A stretch of DNA of 64,000 bases from Gemmatimonadota bacterium (GTDB lineage: Bacteria > Gemmatimonadota > Gemmatimonadetes > Gemmatimonadales > GWC2-71-9): assembly GCA_025358055.1 (NCBI GenBank), contig JANYKV010000095.1, forward strand, positions 1 to 64,000, read 5' to 3'. Positions within the stretch are counted from its first letter, which is position 1, and each line of letters opens with the position of its first letter. Under the pieces are notes generated by a model that was given only the letters and a program-made list of their open reading frames with translations, was not told where the DNA came from and ran no database searches. This document shows, piece after piece, positions 25,296-35,949 of the stretch. The position numbers and the translations under genes are program-made.

Positions 25296-25976
25296 ATGTT
25301 TTTTCGTCGCCAGCTTGATGTCTTTCGGCTCGGGCTATTGTTTTCCGTGCTCCCGTCGTTGCTGGCTGCGCAGGCGCGTCGGCCCCAGCCGGCGAGCTCG
25401 GGCGGCGGCGGCCTGAGTTTCGCGCCGTACCTTGGAATTAACTATCCGACTCAAGATTTGTTCCGGCTGACCAGCGGAGAGATCAAGAAGATAAAACTGG
25501 GGTTAGTCGTTGGCGGCCGTGTCGGCATCTGGTTCAGCAGCCGCATCGGGATCGAAACGGACGTCGGATACTCGCCCGCGAGCGTGGAAATCGACTCGAC
25601 TGGTGCGAACCTCAATCAAGACGTCACTATCATCACCGGTAGCGCGAAACTGACCGTTTGGCTCTTGCCCAGGGACGGCGTAGTTTCGTTTGCGCTGAGC
25701 GGTGGAGTCGGGGCTGTCCGCCACGATATCAAGGCCAGCACCGTCAACACACCCGGGGGCGTAGTGACAACGCCCGAAATCAAGGGCACCAACGTGGGTG
25801 GGGTGGCGGGGGCCACCATCGGCTTTCGGCTTGGGCGCGTGGTTGCGTTGACGCTCTCGGCGGAGGACTACCTCTACAATGCCAGCTTCGATGCGAGCAA
25901 CGTCGAGACGGGCTCGCGCCGGCAACATGACATTCGTGCCTCCCTCGGCGTCCATTTGCCGTTCCTCGGATTCTGA
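25296..25976 (+). CDS. Outer membrane beta-barrel protein
   Basis: 226 residues with a signal peptide (LGLLFSVLPSLLAAQA) and alternating strands, for example LSFAPYLGINYPTQD, GRVGIWFSSRIGIETDVGYS and ALSGGVGAVRHDI, ending RASLGVHLPFLGF. The terminal aromatic residue is typical of BamA-inserted barrels. The size suits an eight-strand OmpA/OmpW-like barrel. No specific family could be named. A strong hairpin follows at 26020-26043, so it is probably the last gene of its transcript. Confidence 0.8.
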   Translation: MFFRRQLDVFRLGLLFSVLPSLLAAQARRPQPASSGGGGLSFAPYLGINYPTQDLFRLTSGEIKKIKLGLVVGGRVGIWFSSRIGIETDVGYSPASVEIDSTGANLNQDVTIITGSAKLTVWLLPRDGVVSFALSGGVGAVRHDIKASTVNTPGGVVTTPEIKGTNVGGVAGATIGFRLGRVVALTLSAEDYLYNASFDASNVETGSRRQHDIRASLGVHLPFLGF

Positions 25977-26019
25977 AGAGTCTCCTTCCGAGAACCACGT
26001 TTCCAGGAAACGCTGGTGC

Positions 26020-26043
26020 CCGCCCGAGTTCACGCTCGGGCGG
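26020..26043 (+). terminator. Hairpin terminator after the beta-barrel gene
   Basis: CCGCCCGAG and CTCGGGCGG make a 9-bp stem with a TTCACG loop, 44 bases after the stop, followed only by a short TTT. A second small palindrome, CGTTTCC-A-GGAAACG, precedes it at 25998-26012. Confidence 0.55.
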
Positions 26044-26084
26044 CCGCGTTTCTGAGATTATGACTCAATTAGGCTACGGAGGGG

Positions 26085-26225
26085 TCAAAGATCGAACTGC
26101 CTCAGATGGTGATCCAGATACTTCCACGCCAGTCGCCCCCAGCCTTGGTAGGTGAGCCGTTCAAAGAACGGACGCACAGCCTCCGATTTCGGGGGCGGTC
26201 GGTACCTTGCCGGTAGGGAAGGGGC
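26085..26225 (-). pseudogene. C-terminal relic of a DinB/DUF1569-like protein
   Basis: The minus strand is open from 26225 to a TGA at 26085-26087. It reads RPFFERLTYQGWGRLAWK followed by YLDHHLRQFDL, a pattern like the end of DUF1569/DinB-type proteins (HPFFG-L...HLDHHLRQFG). No start codon with an SD is found and the upstream frame is closed. Upstream bases in another frame read FPTGKVPTAPEI, suggesting a frameshifted continuation. The remaining stretch 26226-26324 shows nothing. Confidence 0.45.
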
Positions 26226-26324
26226 TCAAGGTATACTCCCGTCCGAAACGCCGGAAGGGATCAACCATCCAAGTTGGAAGGCGTGCCGCCGATTCGCCGT
26301 TTGCCCGCTGCATCCGCTCAGGCG

Positions 26325-27584
26325 TCAGGCAAGCTCCATCTTCAGCGCAGTCACAAGCGCGTCGACATCCTGCTCCGTGTTAAACAGGTGGGTCGAGATT
26401 CGATTTCCGTTCAGCCAGTTGGACGGGACGACTTTCACCACGACATTGTGCTTGTCGAACAGCTGCCGATAGAACTCCCCGCTGTCGATGCCATCAGGGA
26501 GCACGTAGGTCAGGAGGGGAGAGGCGAGCGGACCCGGGGCCGCGCTCACCACACGCAGCTTTGGTACACTATGGAGCGCGGCGAAGAGACGATTTCGCAA
26601 CGCGAGGTTGTGGGCCTCGACGTGGGCGATGCCGACGCCTAAGAGGTAGTCGATGGCCGCCCCCAGTCCAAGCACGCTAGGAATGCTGCAGACCCCCGAC
26701 GAATTGGAGTAGGCTGCACGCCCGCCCTCGAGCGCAATGGGATCGATGGTCTTTCCCAGCTCCTTGCTCAGGTACAGAAACCCCGTTCCCTTCGGCGCGA
26801 GGAGCCACTTGTGGCCGCTGGTGGCATACGCGTGGCACCCGAGCGCCTTCACGTCGACGGCGATGCCACCGACGGCTTGGGCGCCGTCCACCACGGCGAT
26901 GCATCCGCGCGATCGCGCCAGAGCCGACAACTCCGCCACGGGCATACGCAATCCGGTCGAACTAAGTAGGTGGGAGAAGGAGAGTAGGCGCGTGCGCGGC
27001 GTGATGCGCTCCGCGAACCGGCCGACGATGGCCTGGGCGTCGTTCTCACCCGGCCGGATGGCTACGACATCCAACGCCACGCCGTTGCGGCGGGCGATGT
27101 AATCCCAACAGACGCGTCCACCCGGGTGCTCTTGGTCGGTGGTAAGCACCCGGTCGCCGGCGTTGAACGTGAGGCCTTGCGCCACCCAGTTCATCCCTTC
27201 GGTCGTGCAGTTGGTGAGCACGAGTTCTTCGGTCTGGCAACCGACGAACGCCGCCGCCTGCGCACGCACGTCGTCCATCGCGCGCTCGTGTTTCCCATAT
27301 CCGTACGAGACCGGGTTGAGCTCGAGTTCCTTCCACGCGGCGATGGTCCGCTCCATCACCGGGCGCGGCGTCGGGCCGAGGGACCCGGTCTGCAAGTAGA
27401 CGAGCCCGGGAGAGAAGGAGAAATCGTCGGGGGCCGCGGCCAGCCCTCGCGGCACCAGCGAGCTGCCTGCACCTGTCGAGAGGTCGTTGCTCGTCGCCCA
27501 CGCGCGATGCGGCACGAGGCCGGCGGCAGAGAGCGCGCCTAGGGAGGAGAGGAAGTCCCGGCGGGTATGAGGGACGTCAGTCAT
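26325..27584 (-). CDS. Class V aminotransferase-fold PLP enzyme, Tat-exported
   Basis: 419 residues beginning HTRRDFLSSLGALSAAG, a twin-arginine signal, so the enzyme is probably folded with PLP and exported. The class V fold is clear: NCTTEGMNWVAQG, SFSHLLSSTGLRMP, VVDGAQAVGG, and the PLP-binding Lys in ATSGHKWLLAPKGTGFLY. Relatives include isopenicillin-N epimerase-like and cysteine desulfurase-like enzymes. The reaction is unknown. Its ATG overlaps the stop of the DinB gene (ATGA), indicating coupling. Confidence 0.87.
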   Translation of the reverse strand: MTDVPHTRRDFLSSLGALSAAGLVPHRAWATSNDLSTGAGSSLVPRGLAAAPDDFSFSPGLVYLQTGSLGPTPRPVMERTIAAWKELELNPVSYGYGKHERAMDDVRAQAAAFVGCQTEELVLTNCTTEGMNWVAQGLTFNAGDRVLTTDQEHPGGRVCWDYIARRNGVALDVVAIRPGENDAQAIVGRFAERITPRTRLLSFSHLLSSTGLRMPVAELSALARSRGCIAVVDGAQAVGGIAVDVKALGCHAYATSGHKWLLAPKGTGFLYLSKELGKTIDPIALEGGRAAYSNSSGVCSIPSVLGLGAAIDYLLGVGIAHVEAHNLALRNRLFAALHSVPKLRVVSAAPGPLASPLLTYVLPDGIDSGEFYRQLFDKHNVVVKVVPSNWLNGNRISTHLFNTEQDVDALVTALKMELA

Positions 27585-28132
27585 CTCGCGTATGCTCCGC
27601 GTGGTGGATTGGTTTTCTCGAGGTGGCCGACATCTCCCGGCGTCTCCGCCAGTCGTTCAGTGGGCCAGTGGGTGCCGAGCACACACTCTTCAATCCGGTA
27701 CGCATGAAGCAAATCGTGCAGCGCGAGGTGCCGGCACATAAGGAAGGCCGAGTAGCGTGCGTGCGCCGTGTGGACTGCAGGGCGGGCCCAGTCGGCCGGT
27801 GTCAGTACATTGAGTCGCGCGACAAGACGACTCCGATCCTGCTCAAAGGTCTCGATCGCGTTAGTGAGTTCGATCTGGAGGAGGCGATCCGGGGCTTCGT
27901 CGGTGTCCGGTTCGTACGAAACGATGTGTGGGTTGGTCTCAGTGAGGATCCGTTCGAGCCGCTGGGCCCAAATCGGCTCCATGAGGCCGACGTGGGCGGC
28001 GTGTTCTTGGGCCGACCACCGGACGGGCGCGGGCCGCCGGCGCAGGTCCGAAGGTGGCACGGCATCGATGAGGGCCCGGATCACCGAGGGTCCGCGGTCG
28101 AGCTGGGCGATTACCTCGGCGGGCGTTTGCAC
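27581..28132 (-). CDS. DinB-family protein
   Basis: 183 residues with the four-helix DinB layout. Putative metal-binding His residues sit in WSAQEHAAHVGLMEP and in RHLALHDLLHAYRIE. DinB/YfiT proteins are usually metal-binding thiol-dependent transferases or hydrolases of unknown substrate. It lacks a signal peptide although its coupled partner is Tat-exported. A 15-bp imperfect palindrome (GGGACCT-C-AGGTCCC, 28231-28245) lies about 100 bases upstream. Confidence 0.85.
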   Translation of the reverse strand: MQTPAEVIAQLDRGPSVIRALIDAVPPSDLRRRPAPVRWSAQEHAAHVGLMEPIWAQRLERILTETNPHIVSYEPDTDEAPDRLLQIELTNAIETFEQDRSRLVARLNVLTPADWARPAVHTAHARYSAFLMCRHLALHDLLHAYRIEECVLGTHWPTERLAETPGDVGHLEKTNPPRGAYAR

Positions 28133-28267
28133 GTGTACTCAGTTGCCTTGCACCCGGCGAGGGTCTTGCTGAAACCTCGATTTCTTGGTTCCATCGGCTG
28201 AATGTAGCGCCAGGTATAGTACGCCAGCTAGGGACCTCAGGTCCCCTTCACCTCCTCCAGCCATCGC

Positions 28268-30652
28268 TCACTCGTACGCCAGCGCCTGGGCCGTGGTCAC
28301 CCGCGTCGCGCCCCACGCCGGCCACGCACAGGCCGCCACCGACACCACGACCACCACCGCCAGCCATACCAGCATCCCAGCCGCGTTGGGCATGAGGGCA
28401 ACTCGCCGGACCGGCATCATGATCCGTCCAAACGCGTTCCCGACCACCACGCTCATCGGAATCGAAAGTGGAATCGAAAGGGCCCAACTCGCGACGCTGA
28501 TTACCAAGCCCTCGATCTGAACCATCGTGACGATGTCGCGGTGTCGAGCGCCGATCGCGCGGAGCACACCGATCTCCCGAGTTCGCTCCAGCACCGACAA
28601 ACTCATCGTCGACGCGAGCCCGAGGCCACCGACGACGATCATCGCTTGCGACATAACCATTAGAAATCCCGCGACGAGCAGCAGATGATCCTCCAGGACC
28701 CGTCGACTCTCCACCATCAATTGACCGGAGGCCACATCGAAGCCGGCCTGGGGCAGGTCGCTTCGGAGTCGCCGGCTCAACACCGCTTGGGCGTCGGGAT
28801 CGCGGTTGGTCGCCGTCACGACGACCGTGCCAACCCGGGCGTCCCCGACCACGGCGCTTAACGCCGCGCGGTCCGCATACGCCGAGGCGGCGACGCCGGA
28901 TTCCACCATGCCGACTACGGTCCAGGTCGATGGTCGGCCGCCGATGATCAGCAGCACCGTACCGCCGACAGCAAGGCCCGGCTCATCATCCAGGAGCCGT
29001 CGACTCACCACTAGCGCGGTGGTGTCGCCGGCCCGAAGCCACCGACCGCTATCGACTGGATAGGCGACCATTCGCGATGCCGGAGGGAGCCCGATGACGG
29101 AAAAGGCACTGCCTAACACGCCGCCCGGCCGGCCCAGCGCCGCGCGGCGCGAGCTCCACCCCTCGACCCGGGCGACCCCGGGCACCGCGGACACCGCGGC
29201 CTCGAGGCTGTCGATGGGGACGGGGCGGGTAAGCAACACGGTAATATCAAACCGCATCAGCGCGCCGAAGGTGTAGGCGACCGAATTCCGGATCGACGTC
29301 CTAAGATTGAGCGCGCCGAGGTAGACCGCGCCGCCCATCGCGAGGGTGAGAACGGTCAACGCCATTCGTTCCCGCCGGCGGAACGCGTTCCGGAGCGACA
29401 GCAGAAGCGGCCGTGTGAGCCCGCCGACTCGGCCGAGCCATTCGTTTCCGCTGCTTCCGCCCTTGGCGTCGATCCCGAAATCGCGGAGCGCCGCGCTCAC
29501 CGGAATCCGGCATCCGCGAATCACCGGCGCAGACGCGGCTGCGACCGGTAAGAGCGCGCCTACGCCGATCTGCAGTACCACCGCCCACAGGGGAATGCTG
29601 AATCCGGATGTATCGAAGTTGAGGAGGCCCGCCGTGAACTCGGCGTACCACCGCCCGATCAACGCCGCCGCCGGTACCGCGATGATGCACGCCACCAACC
29701 CGAGGAATAGCGCGAGACCCAGGTACATCGCGGCGATCTGTCCGGCCTGGGCCCCGATCGCCTTCATCACACCGATCTCGCGCACCTGGCCAGTAAGCAT
29801 GGCGGAGATCAAGTTGATGACCAGGAATGCGCTGAGCAGGAGCGCGAGCACTCCCAACGCGCCCTGGGTGTAAAGGAGCGAGTTGATCTGTGCCGCGTGG
29901 ATGTGTCGTCCCGGCATCGGGACCTCCACCTCAGTCACTCGGCGCCCAGAGCGCTCGACCACGGCCTTGACCTCGTACGCCACTCGCCGAATCGCCTCCC
30001 GATCGAGCGCCCCGTCGCGAACTACGATTTGGAGCTGGTTGAACGAAGCGGGTTCTCCCAGCAGCGCCAAGGTCGTGGGGGTCGCGAAACCGTAGACGAC
30101 GTGTTCCATCCAGCCGGGCGCGAGCCCCGGATCGCGAGCGATGCCGGAGATTGGCAGTGTCTGCTCCGCGCTGTCTCCGATCCGAAAGGTGAGCGAGCCG
30201 CCGACCGCGGCGCCGGCATAGTCGACCGACGAACGCTCGATGATGACGGTACCGTCCTTGGGCGGCCACGCGCCAGCCTCCCTCTGCACCGTCCCGATTC
30301 GGATTGCGCCGAAGTCGCTCATGGTGAACAACAGCGCCGAGCGCCACGAACCGTCCACCAGGGCCGCCCCGATTACTGTACGTCGAGCCGCGACGTCCTT
30401 GATCGCAGGCAGGGCCCGCACCTGATCAATGAGATCCGCGTCGACCGATTCGGTACTGAGCGTGGCCGACGCTGGGTTGGTTGCCAAGTACCCCTCGCGA
30501 GTGACCCGCCTGAGCAGCGACCAGGTATTGAGCACTGCGCCCGCTCCGACAATCCCGACCGCGATGGCCAGCACCACGAGGGTCGTCCGCGCTTTGTGAT
30601 GCCAGACGTCGCGGAGCACCCTGCGGACTCGGAGGCTACGCATGCGCGCCAT
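28268..30652 (-). CDS. FtsX-family ABC transporter permease (MacB-like)
   Basis: About 794 residues. N-terminal helix (TTLVVLAIAVGIVGAGAVL), a periplasmic MacB-like core of about 200 residues, three helices with NLISAMLTGQVREIGVMKAI, then a second FtsX block ending with helices around LERTREIGVLRAIGARHRD. The duplicated layout matches permeases of lipoprotein/macrolide-type exporters with two FtsX domains in one chain. GGAGGA overlaps the end of the ATPase gene; starts at 30652 or 30643 are both possible and both overlap it. Confidence 0.9.
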   Translation of the reverse strand: MARMRSLRVRRVLRDVWHHKARTTLVVLAIAVGIVGAGAVLNTWSLLRRVTREGYLATNPASATLSTESVDADLIDQVRALPAIKDVAARRTVIGAALVDGSWRSALLFTMSDFGAIRIGTVQREAGAWPPKDGTVIIERSSVDYAGAAVGGSLTFRIGDSAEQTLPISGIARDPGLAPGWMEHVVYGFATPTTLALLGEPASFNQLQIVVRDGALDREAIRRVAYEVKAVVERSGRRVTEVEVPMPGRHIHAAQINSLLYTQGALGVLALLLSAFLVINLISAMLTGQVREIGVMKAIGAQAGQIAAMYLGLALFLGLVACIIAVPAAALIGRWYAEFTAGLLNFDTSGFSIPLWAVVLQIGVGALLPVAAASAPVIRGCRIPVSAALRDFGIDAKGGSSGNEWLGRVGGLTRPLLLSLRNAFRRRERMALTVLTLAMGGAVYLGALNLRTSIRNSVAYTFGALMRFDITVLLTRPVPIDSLEAAVSAVPGVARVEGWSSRRAALGRPGGVLGSAFSVIGLPPASRMVAYPVDSGRWLRAGDTTALVVSRRLLDDEPGLAVGGTVLLIIGGRPSTWTVVGMVESGVAASAYADRAALSAVVGDARVGTVVVTATNRDPDAQAVLSRRLRSDLPQAGFDVASGQLMVESRRVLEDHLLLVAGFLMVMSQAMIVVGGLGLASTMSLSVLERTREIGVLRAIGARHRDIVTMVQIEGLVISVASWALSIPLSIPMSVVVGNAFGRIMMPVRRVALMPNAAGMLVWLAVVVVVSVAACAWPAWGATRVTTAQALAYE

Positions 30653-31361
30653 CTTCCTCCGACACGATCTCACCGTCGGCAAGCGTGATCGTGCGCGACG
30701 CGAGGCGCCTCGCGCTCGGCTCGTGGGTGACCATCACCACGGTCTGCCCGTCGTGCGCCAGCTCCTGGAAGAGCTCGAGGATGGCATCGGATGTCCGGGA
30801 ATCGAGGTTCCCGGTGGGCTCGTCGGCGAGAAGAACCGCCGGCCCGTTTGCGAGTGCCCGCGCGATGGCCACCCGCTGCTGCTGCCCACCCGAGAGCTGG
30901 GGCGGAAACTTGTTCGCCTGATCCGCGACGCCGAGCCGCGTGAGGAGCTTGAGCGCGCGATCACGACGCTCCTTGACCGGCCAGGTTCTACAGAAGTCCA
31001 TCGGGAGCATCACGTTTTCGATCGACGTGAGGGTGGGCAACAGCTGGAAGAACTGAAACACGATCCCCACCGCCCTCCCCCGCCATGCGGACAACGCCCG
31101 CTCCGAGAGCGCGTGCACGGCCATGTCGCCGACAACGACCTCGCCGGTAGTGGGGCGGTCGATGCCGGAGAGGAGACCGAGCAGAGTGGACTTGCCGCTG
31201 CCGGATTGTCCCATCACGATCGCGAATTCGCCTCGGGTGATCTCGAAACTCACGTCGCGGAGGGCGGTGAAATCGCCGGCCGCGCCGGGGAAGGTTTTGG
31301 TGACATGCTTGAGAGCAATCAGCGGCGATTGGCGAGGGAACGCTGTGGGTGTCGTCGTCAT
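30636..31361 (-). CDS. ABC transporter ATP-binding protein (MacB/LolD-like)
   Basis: 241 residues with Walker A GQSGSGKST, signature LSGGQQQR, Walker B VLLADEPTGNLD and switch His in MVTHEPS. The DEPTGNLDS sequence and small size are typical of ATPases pairing with FtsX-type permeases. It overlaps the permease gene, so the pair forms a mechanotransmission-type transporter. The substrate is unknown; the absence of a TolC or adaptor gene nearby argues against a full MacAB pump. Confidence 0.93.
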   Translation of the reverse strand: MTTTPTAFPRQSPLIALKHVTKTFPGAAGDFTALRDVSFEITRGEFAIVMGQSGSGKSTLLGLLSGIDRPTTGEVVVGDMAVHALSERALSAWRGRAVGIVFQFFQLLPTLTSIENVMLPMDFCRTWPVKERRDRALKLLTRLGVADQANKFPPQLSGGQQQRVAIARALANGPAVLLADEPTGNLDSRTSDAILELFQELAHDGQTVVMVTHEPSARRLASRTITLADGEIVSEEDGAHA

Positions 31362-31580
31362 GGGCGAACGGTACCGTCGGTCGTCTCCCGGCCGCTACGC
31401 CTGCGCGACCCGTTGGGCCTGCCCGCTTCCCCGTCCGGCGAATCGCGATCGTTCGGCGCCGTTCGGCGGGGCCAACATCCCATTCAGCGATACCCCCATG
31501 GCCCTCCCTTTCGCGCCGAGCCATGATAGAGCGACCATGTCAGGATCGCCACGACCAGCACTCAGCTCCGCGAGGTTTCC

Positions 31581-32174
31581 ATGCTGTTCCGCCCGAGGTT
31601 GCTATTCATCGCGCTTTGCGGCGCCCCCGCCGCCGCCATCGCCCAACACGCGGGTGCCACGCCGGCGTCCCGAACTGTACCCCCTGAGGCGCAGCAATAC
31701 GCATTTCTAATCGGCCAATGGGATCTGTCGGTGAAGGTCCCGCCGGTCGGATTGGGTCAGCGGATTCATGGTGTTCCGAAGCTGGCGGGGACCTGGAAGG
31801 CGTGGCCCGCATTCGACGGCTTTGGAATCGAAGATGAGCTTCGAATCACAGACGTCGCCGGTAATCCGATCGGTCTTGGTACCACACTGCGAATTTACGA
31901 TCGCGCGATTCGTCAGTGGAGCCTTGCGACGCTCGACGTGTACACCGCGCGCCTCTCCACCTCCACGGCCGAGTGGAAGGATGGCATGATGAGCCAGAGC
32001 GCTCATGGAACCGATCGGGAAGGCAAGGCCTATGTGTCGCGCTCGCGATTCTACGACATCAAGCCCGGCGGCTTTCGCTTTCAGCAGGATCGTTCCTATG
32101 ATGACGGGAAGACCTGGACTGAGGGCACGCTAGCAATCGAGGCAAAGCGGGTCACGACTTCCGCACCGCGCTGA
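31581..32174 (+). CDS. Secreted DUF1579-like protein
   Basis: 197 residues with a signal peptide (LLFIALCGAPAAAIAQ). The mature part reads AFLIGQWDLSVKV, FGIEDELRITD, RIYDRAIRQWSLATLDV and FYDIKPGGFRFQQDRSYDDG, a lipocalin-like barrel pattern seen in DUF1579 proteins (LxGxW near the start). Family function is unknown; a small hydrophobic ligand is plausible. It precedes the LytS/LytTR pair in the same direction with a 50-bp gap and may be read together with them. Confidence 0.75.
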   Translation: MLFRPRLLFIALCGAPAAAIAQHAGATPASRTVPPEAQQYAFLIGQWDLSVKVPPVGLGQRIHGVPKLAGTWKAWPAFDGFGIEDELRITDVAGNPIGLGTTLRIYDRAIRQWSLATLDVYTARLSTSTAEWKDGMMSQSAHGTDREGKAYVSRSRFYDIKPGGFRFQQDRSYDDGKTWTEGTLAIEAKRVTTSAPR

Positions 32175-32224
32175 GCGCGGGAGAATCCCCTTGCCCTGAG
32201 CGGGGAAAGACGGCAACGTTCGCC

Positions 32225-33256
32225 ATGTCGCGTAAATGGGTGTGGTTGCAGCTCATCATCGGATGGCTGCCGGTGTGGGCGCTCTATACCCTGCTCGTTT
32301 CGCGGGCGAACCCCATCCACGGCGACACACCGTTCATCGGCGCGCTGCACAATGGCCTAGTCGCGGTCAGCATCGCGGCGGTCCTCGGCCTCCTCGTGCA
32401 GCGGTTGACCGATCGGATCCCCTGGCCCCACCCCTTCCGTCTCACCTTCGTGGTGGTACACCTTGGCGCGGCGGCCACGTATGCCCTCGTGTGGCTCGCT
32501 CTCAAGGGTGCAGTGGACCTTCTCGTCTACCCCGGCTCCATCGCCGTATTCCATTACCTCTTTCTGGCCAACTTCGTACTCGGCATCTGGCTGTACGTGA
32601 TGGTCGCGGGCGTCAGCTACGCTACCCGTGCGACCGAACGCGCCGCGCGGGCCGAAGCGAGCGCGGCGCGAGCGCAACTCTTGGCCTTGCGGTCCCAGCT
32701 CAATCCACACTTCCTATTCAACGCGCTTCATACCGTCGTCCAACTCATTCCCAAGGAGCCGCGGCGCGCGGGACAAGCGGCCGAGCAGATCGCCGGATTG
32801 CTCAGGACCACTCTGGAGGAGGACCGCGACCTCGTCTCCCTCACAGAGGAACGCGCGTTCGTCGAACGGTATCTCGACCTAGAGCGCCTCAGGTTCGGTG
32901 ATCGACTCCGAGTGCGCTTTGCGCTGGACGACGAGTCCGAGGCCGCACTAATGCCCTCGTTTGCGCTGCAGACCCTGGTGGAGAACGCGGTCCGCCACGG
33001 AGCGGCGCCCTGCGTGGAGCCCACCGACATTGTGATCGAGGGACACCGGGTCGGTGGGGATCTCCGCCTCACCGTGAGCGACTCCGGTGCGGGGGCGACT
33101 CCAGACGAGATGACCGGGAGCAACGGAACCGGCCTCGCGCGGCTCCGGGAGCGTCTGGCCGTTCTTTATGGAAGCGCTGCTCGGCTCGAACTCGCGAGCG
33201 GGCCGGCCGGATTCACCGCCTCGCTGGTGATTCCCCAAACCTCAGGTGCGCGGTGA
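32225..33256 (+). CDS. LytS/YehU-type sensor histidine kinase
   Basis: 343 residues. Four predicted helices in the first 150 residues, a short coiled coil (ATERAARAEASAARAQLLAL), then the His_kinase motif LRSQLNPHFLFNALHTV with the phospho-acceptor His, and an HATPase domain (LQTLVENAVRHGA, GTGLARLRERLAVLYG). No periplasmic sensor domain is present. It overlaps its response regulator by four bases (GTGA). Such pairs usually regulate only a few genes, often the adjacent ones. Confidence 0.92.
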   Translation: MSRKWVWLQLIIGWLPVWALYTLLVSRANPIHGDTPFIGALHNGLVAVSIAAVLGLLVQRLTDRIPWPHPFRLTFVVVHLGAAATYALVWLALKGAVDLLVYPGSIAVFHYLFLANFVLGIWLYVMVAGVSYATRATERAARAEASAARAQLLALRSQLNPHFLFNALHTVVQLIPKEPRRAGQAAEQIAGLLRTTLEEDRDLVSLTEERAFVERYLDLERLRFGDRLRVRFALDDESEAALMPSFALQTLVENAVRHGAAPCVEPTDIVIEGHRVGGDLRLTVSDSGAGATPDEMTGSNGTGLARLRERLAVLYGSAARLELASGPAGFTASLVIPQTSGAR

Positions 33257-33990
33257 GAGTGACGGTCCTCATCGCGGACGACGAGCCGGTCGCTCGCGCC
33301 GGCCTCCGCGACATGCTCGCCGATATCGAATGGGTGAAGTGTGTGGGAGAAGCGGCGAGTGGCCCGGCCGCGCTCACGGCCATCGAAACCCTCAAGCCGG
33401 AGCTGGTTCTCCTCGACATCCAGATGCCGGGGCTCTTGGGCACCGAGGTCGTCAAGCGGCTCACCCATCACCCTTTCGTCATCTTCACCACCGCGTTCGC
33501 CCACCACGCGGTGACTGCTTTCGAGCTCGGAGCCCTGGACTACCTCCTCAAGCCGTTCGGCCCTGAGCGTCTGGGCCATGCTCTGGAACGGGCGAAGGTG
33601 GCCCTCGGCGAACCGGCAGCGCTTCCGGCCATCGACCGGCTCCGCGAGGCGCTTGCGAAGGGACCGATGACTCGGCTGTTCGTACGTTCAGGCGGCGGGA
33701 TCATCCCGTTAGACGTGGCGAGCGTCTCCTGGTTCGAGGCGCGCGGCGACTACGTGGCGGCCCACGTTGGGGGCGTGCGGCGCCTATTGCACCTCTCCCT
33801 CAATCGCCTCGAGGAACGCCTCGACGCTAAACGCTTCCTTCGCATTCACCGCACCCACATCGTCAACCTGGACTGCGTCAAGGCGTTCCGGCCACAGGGG
33901 AAGGGTCGTCTTCTCGCCGAACTCTTGGATGGCACCACCCTTCCAGTGAGCCGGAACCGGTCGCAGGATCTTCGAACGTTGGGAACCTAG
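33253..33990 (+). CDS. LytTR-family response regulator
   Basis: 245 residues from GTG 33253. Receiver domain (about 1-120) with ADDEP, phospho-acceptor Asp in LVLLDIQMPG and Lys in YLLKPF. A LytTR DNA-binding domain (about 140-243) follows, with IPLDVASVSWFEARGDYVAA, FLRIHRTHIVNL and LPVSRNRSQDL. It is the partner of the kinase it overlaps. Confidence 0.93.
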   Translation: MRVTVLIADDEPVARAGLRDMLADIEWVKCVGEAASGPAALTAIETLKPELVLLDIQMPGLLGTEVVKRLTHHPFVIFTTAFAHHAVTAFELGALDYLLKPFGPERLGHALERAKVALGEPAALPAIDRLREALAKGPMTRLFVRSGGGIIPLDVASVSWFEARGDYVAAHVGGVRRLLHLSLNRLEERLDAKRFLRIHRTHIVNLDCVKAFRPQGKGRLLAELLDGTTLPVSRNRSQDLRTLGT

Positions 33991-34113
33991 GGGAGGCTAA
34001 AGGCGGACCATCGCGGGTCCGCGATCGGCGGACATAATGTCCCGCCGGGCAGACACTCAGCGTCGACTATGCCCCGAGTTGCGACCCGCCAAAGCCGCGC
34101 TATTGTTCACAGA

Positions 34114-35942
<1,829 letters not shown>

Positions 35943-35949
35943 GGGCCAT

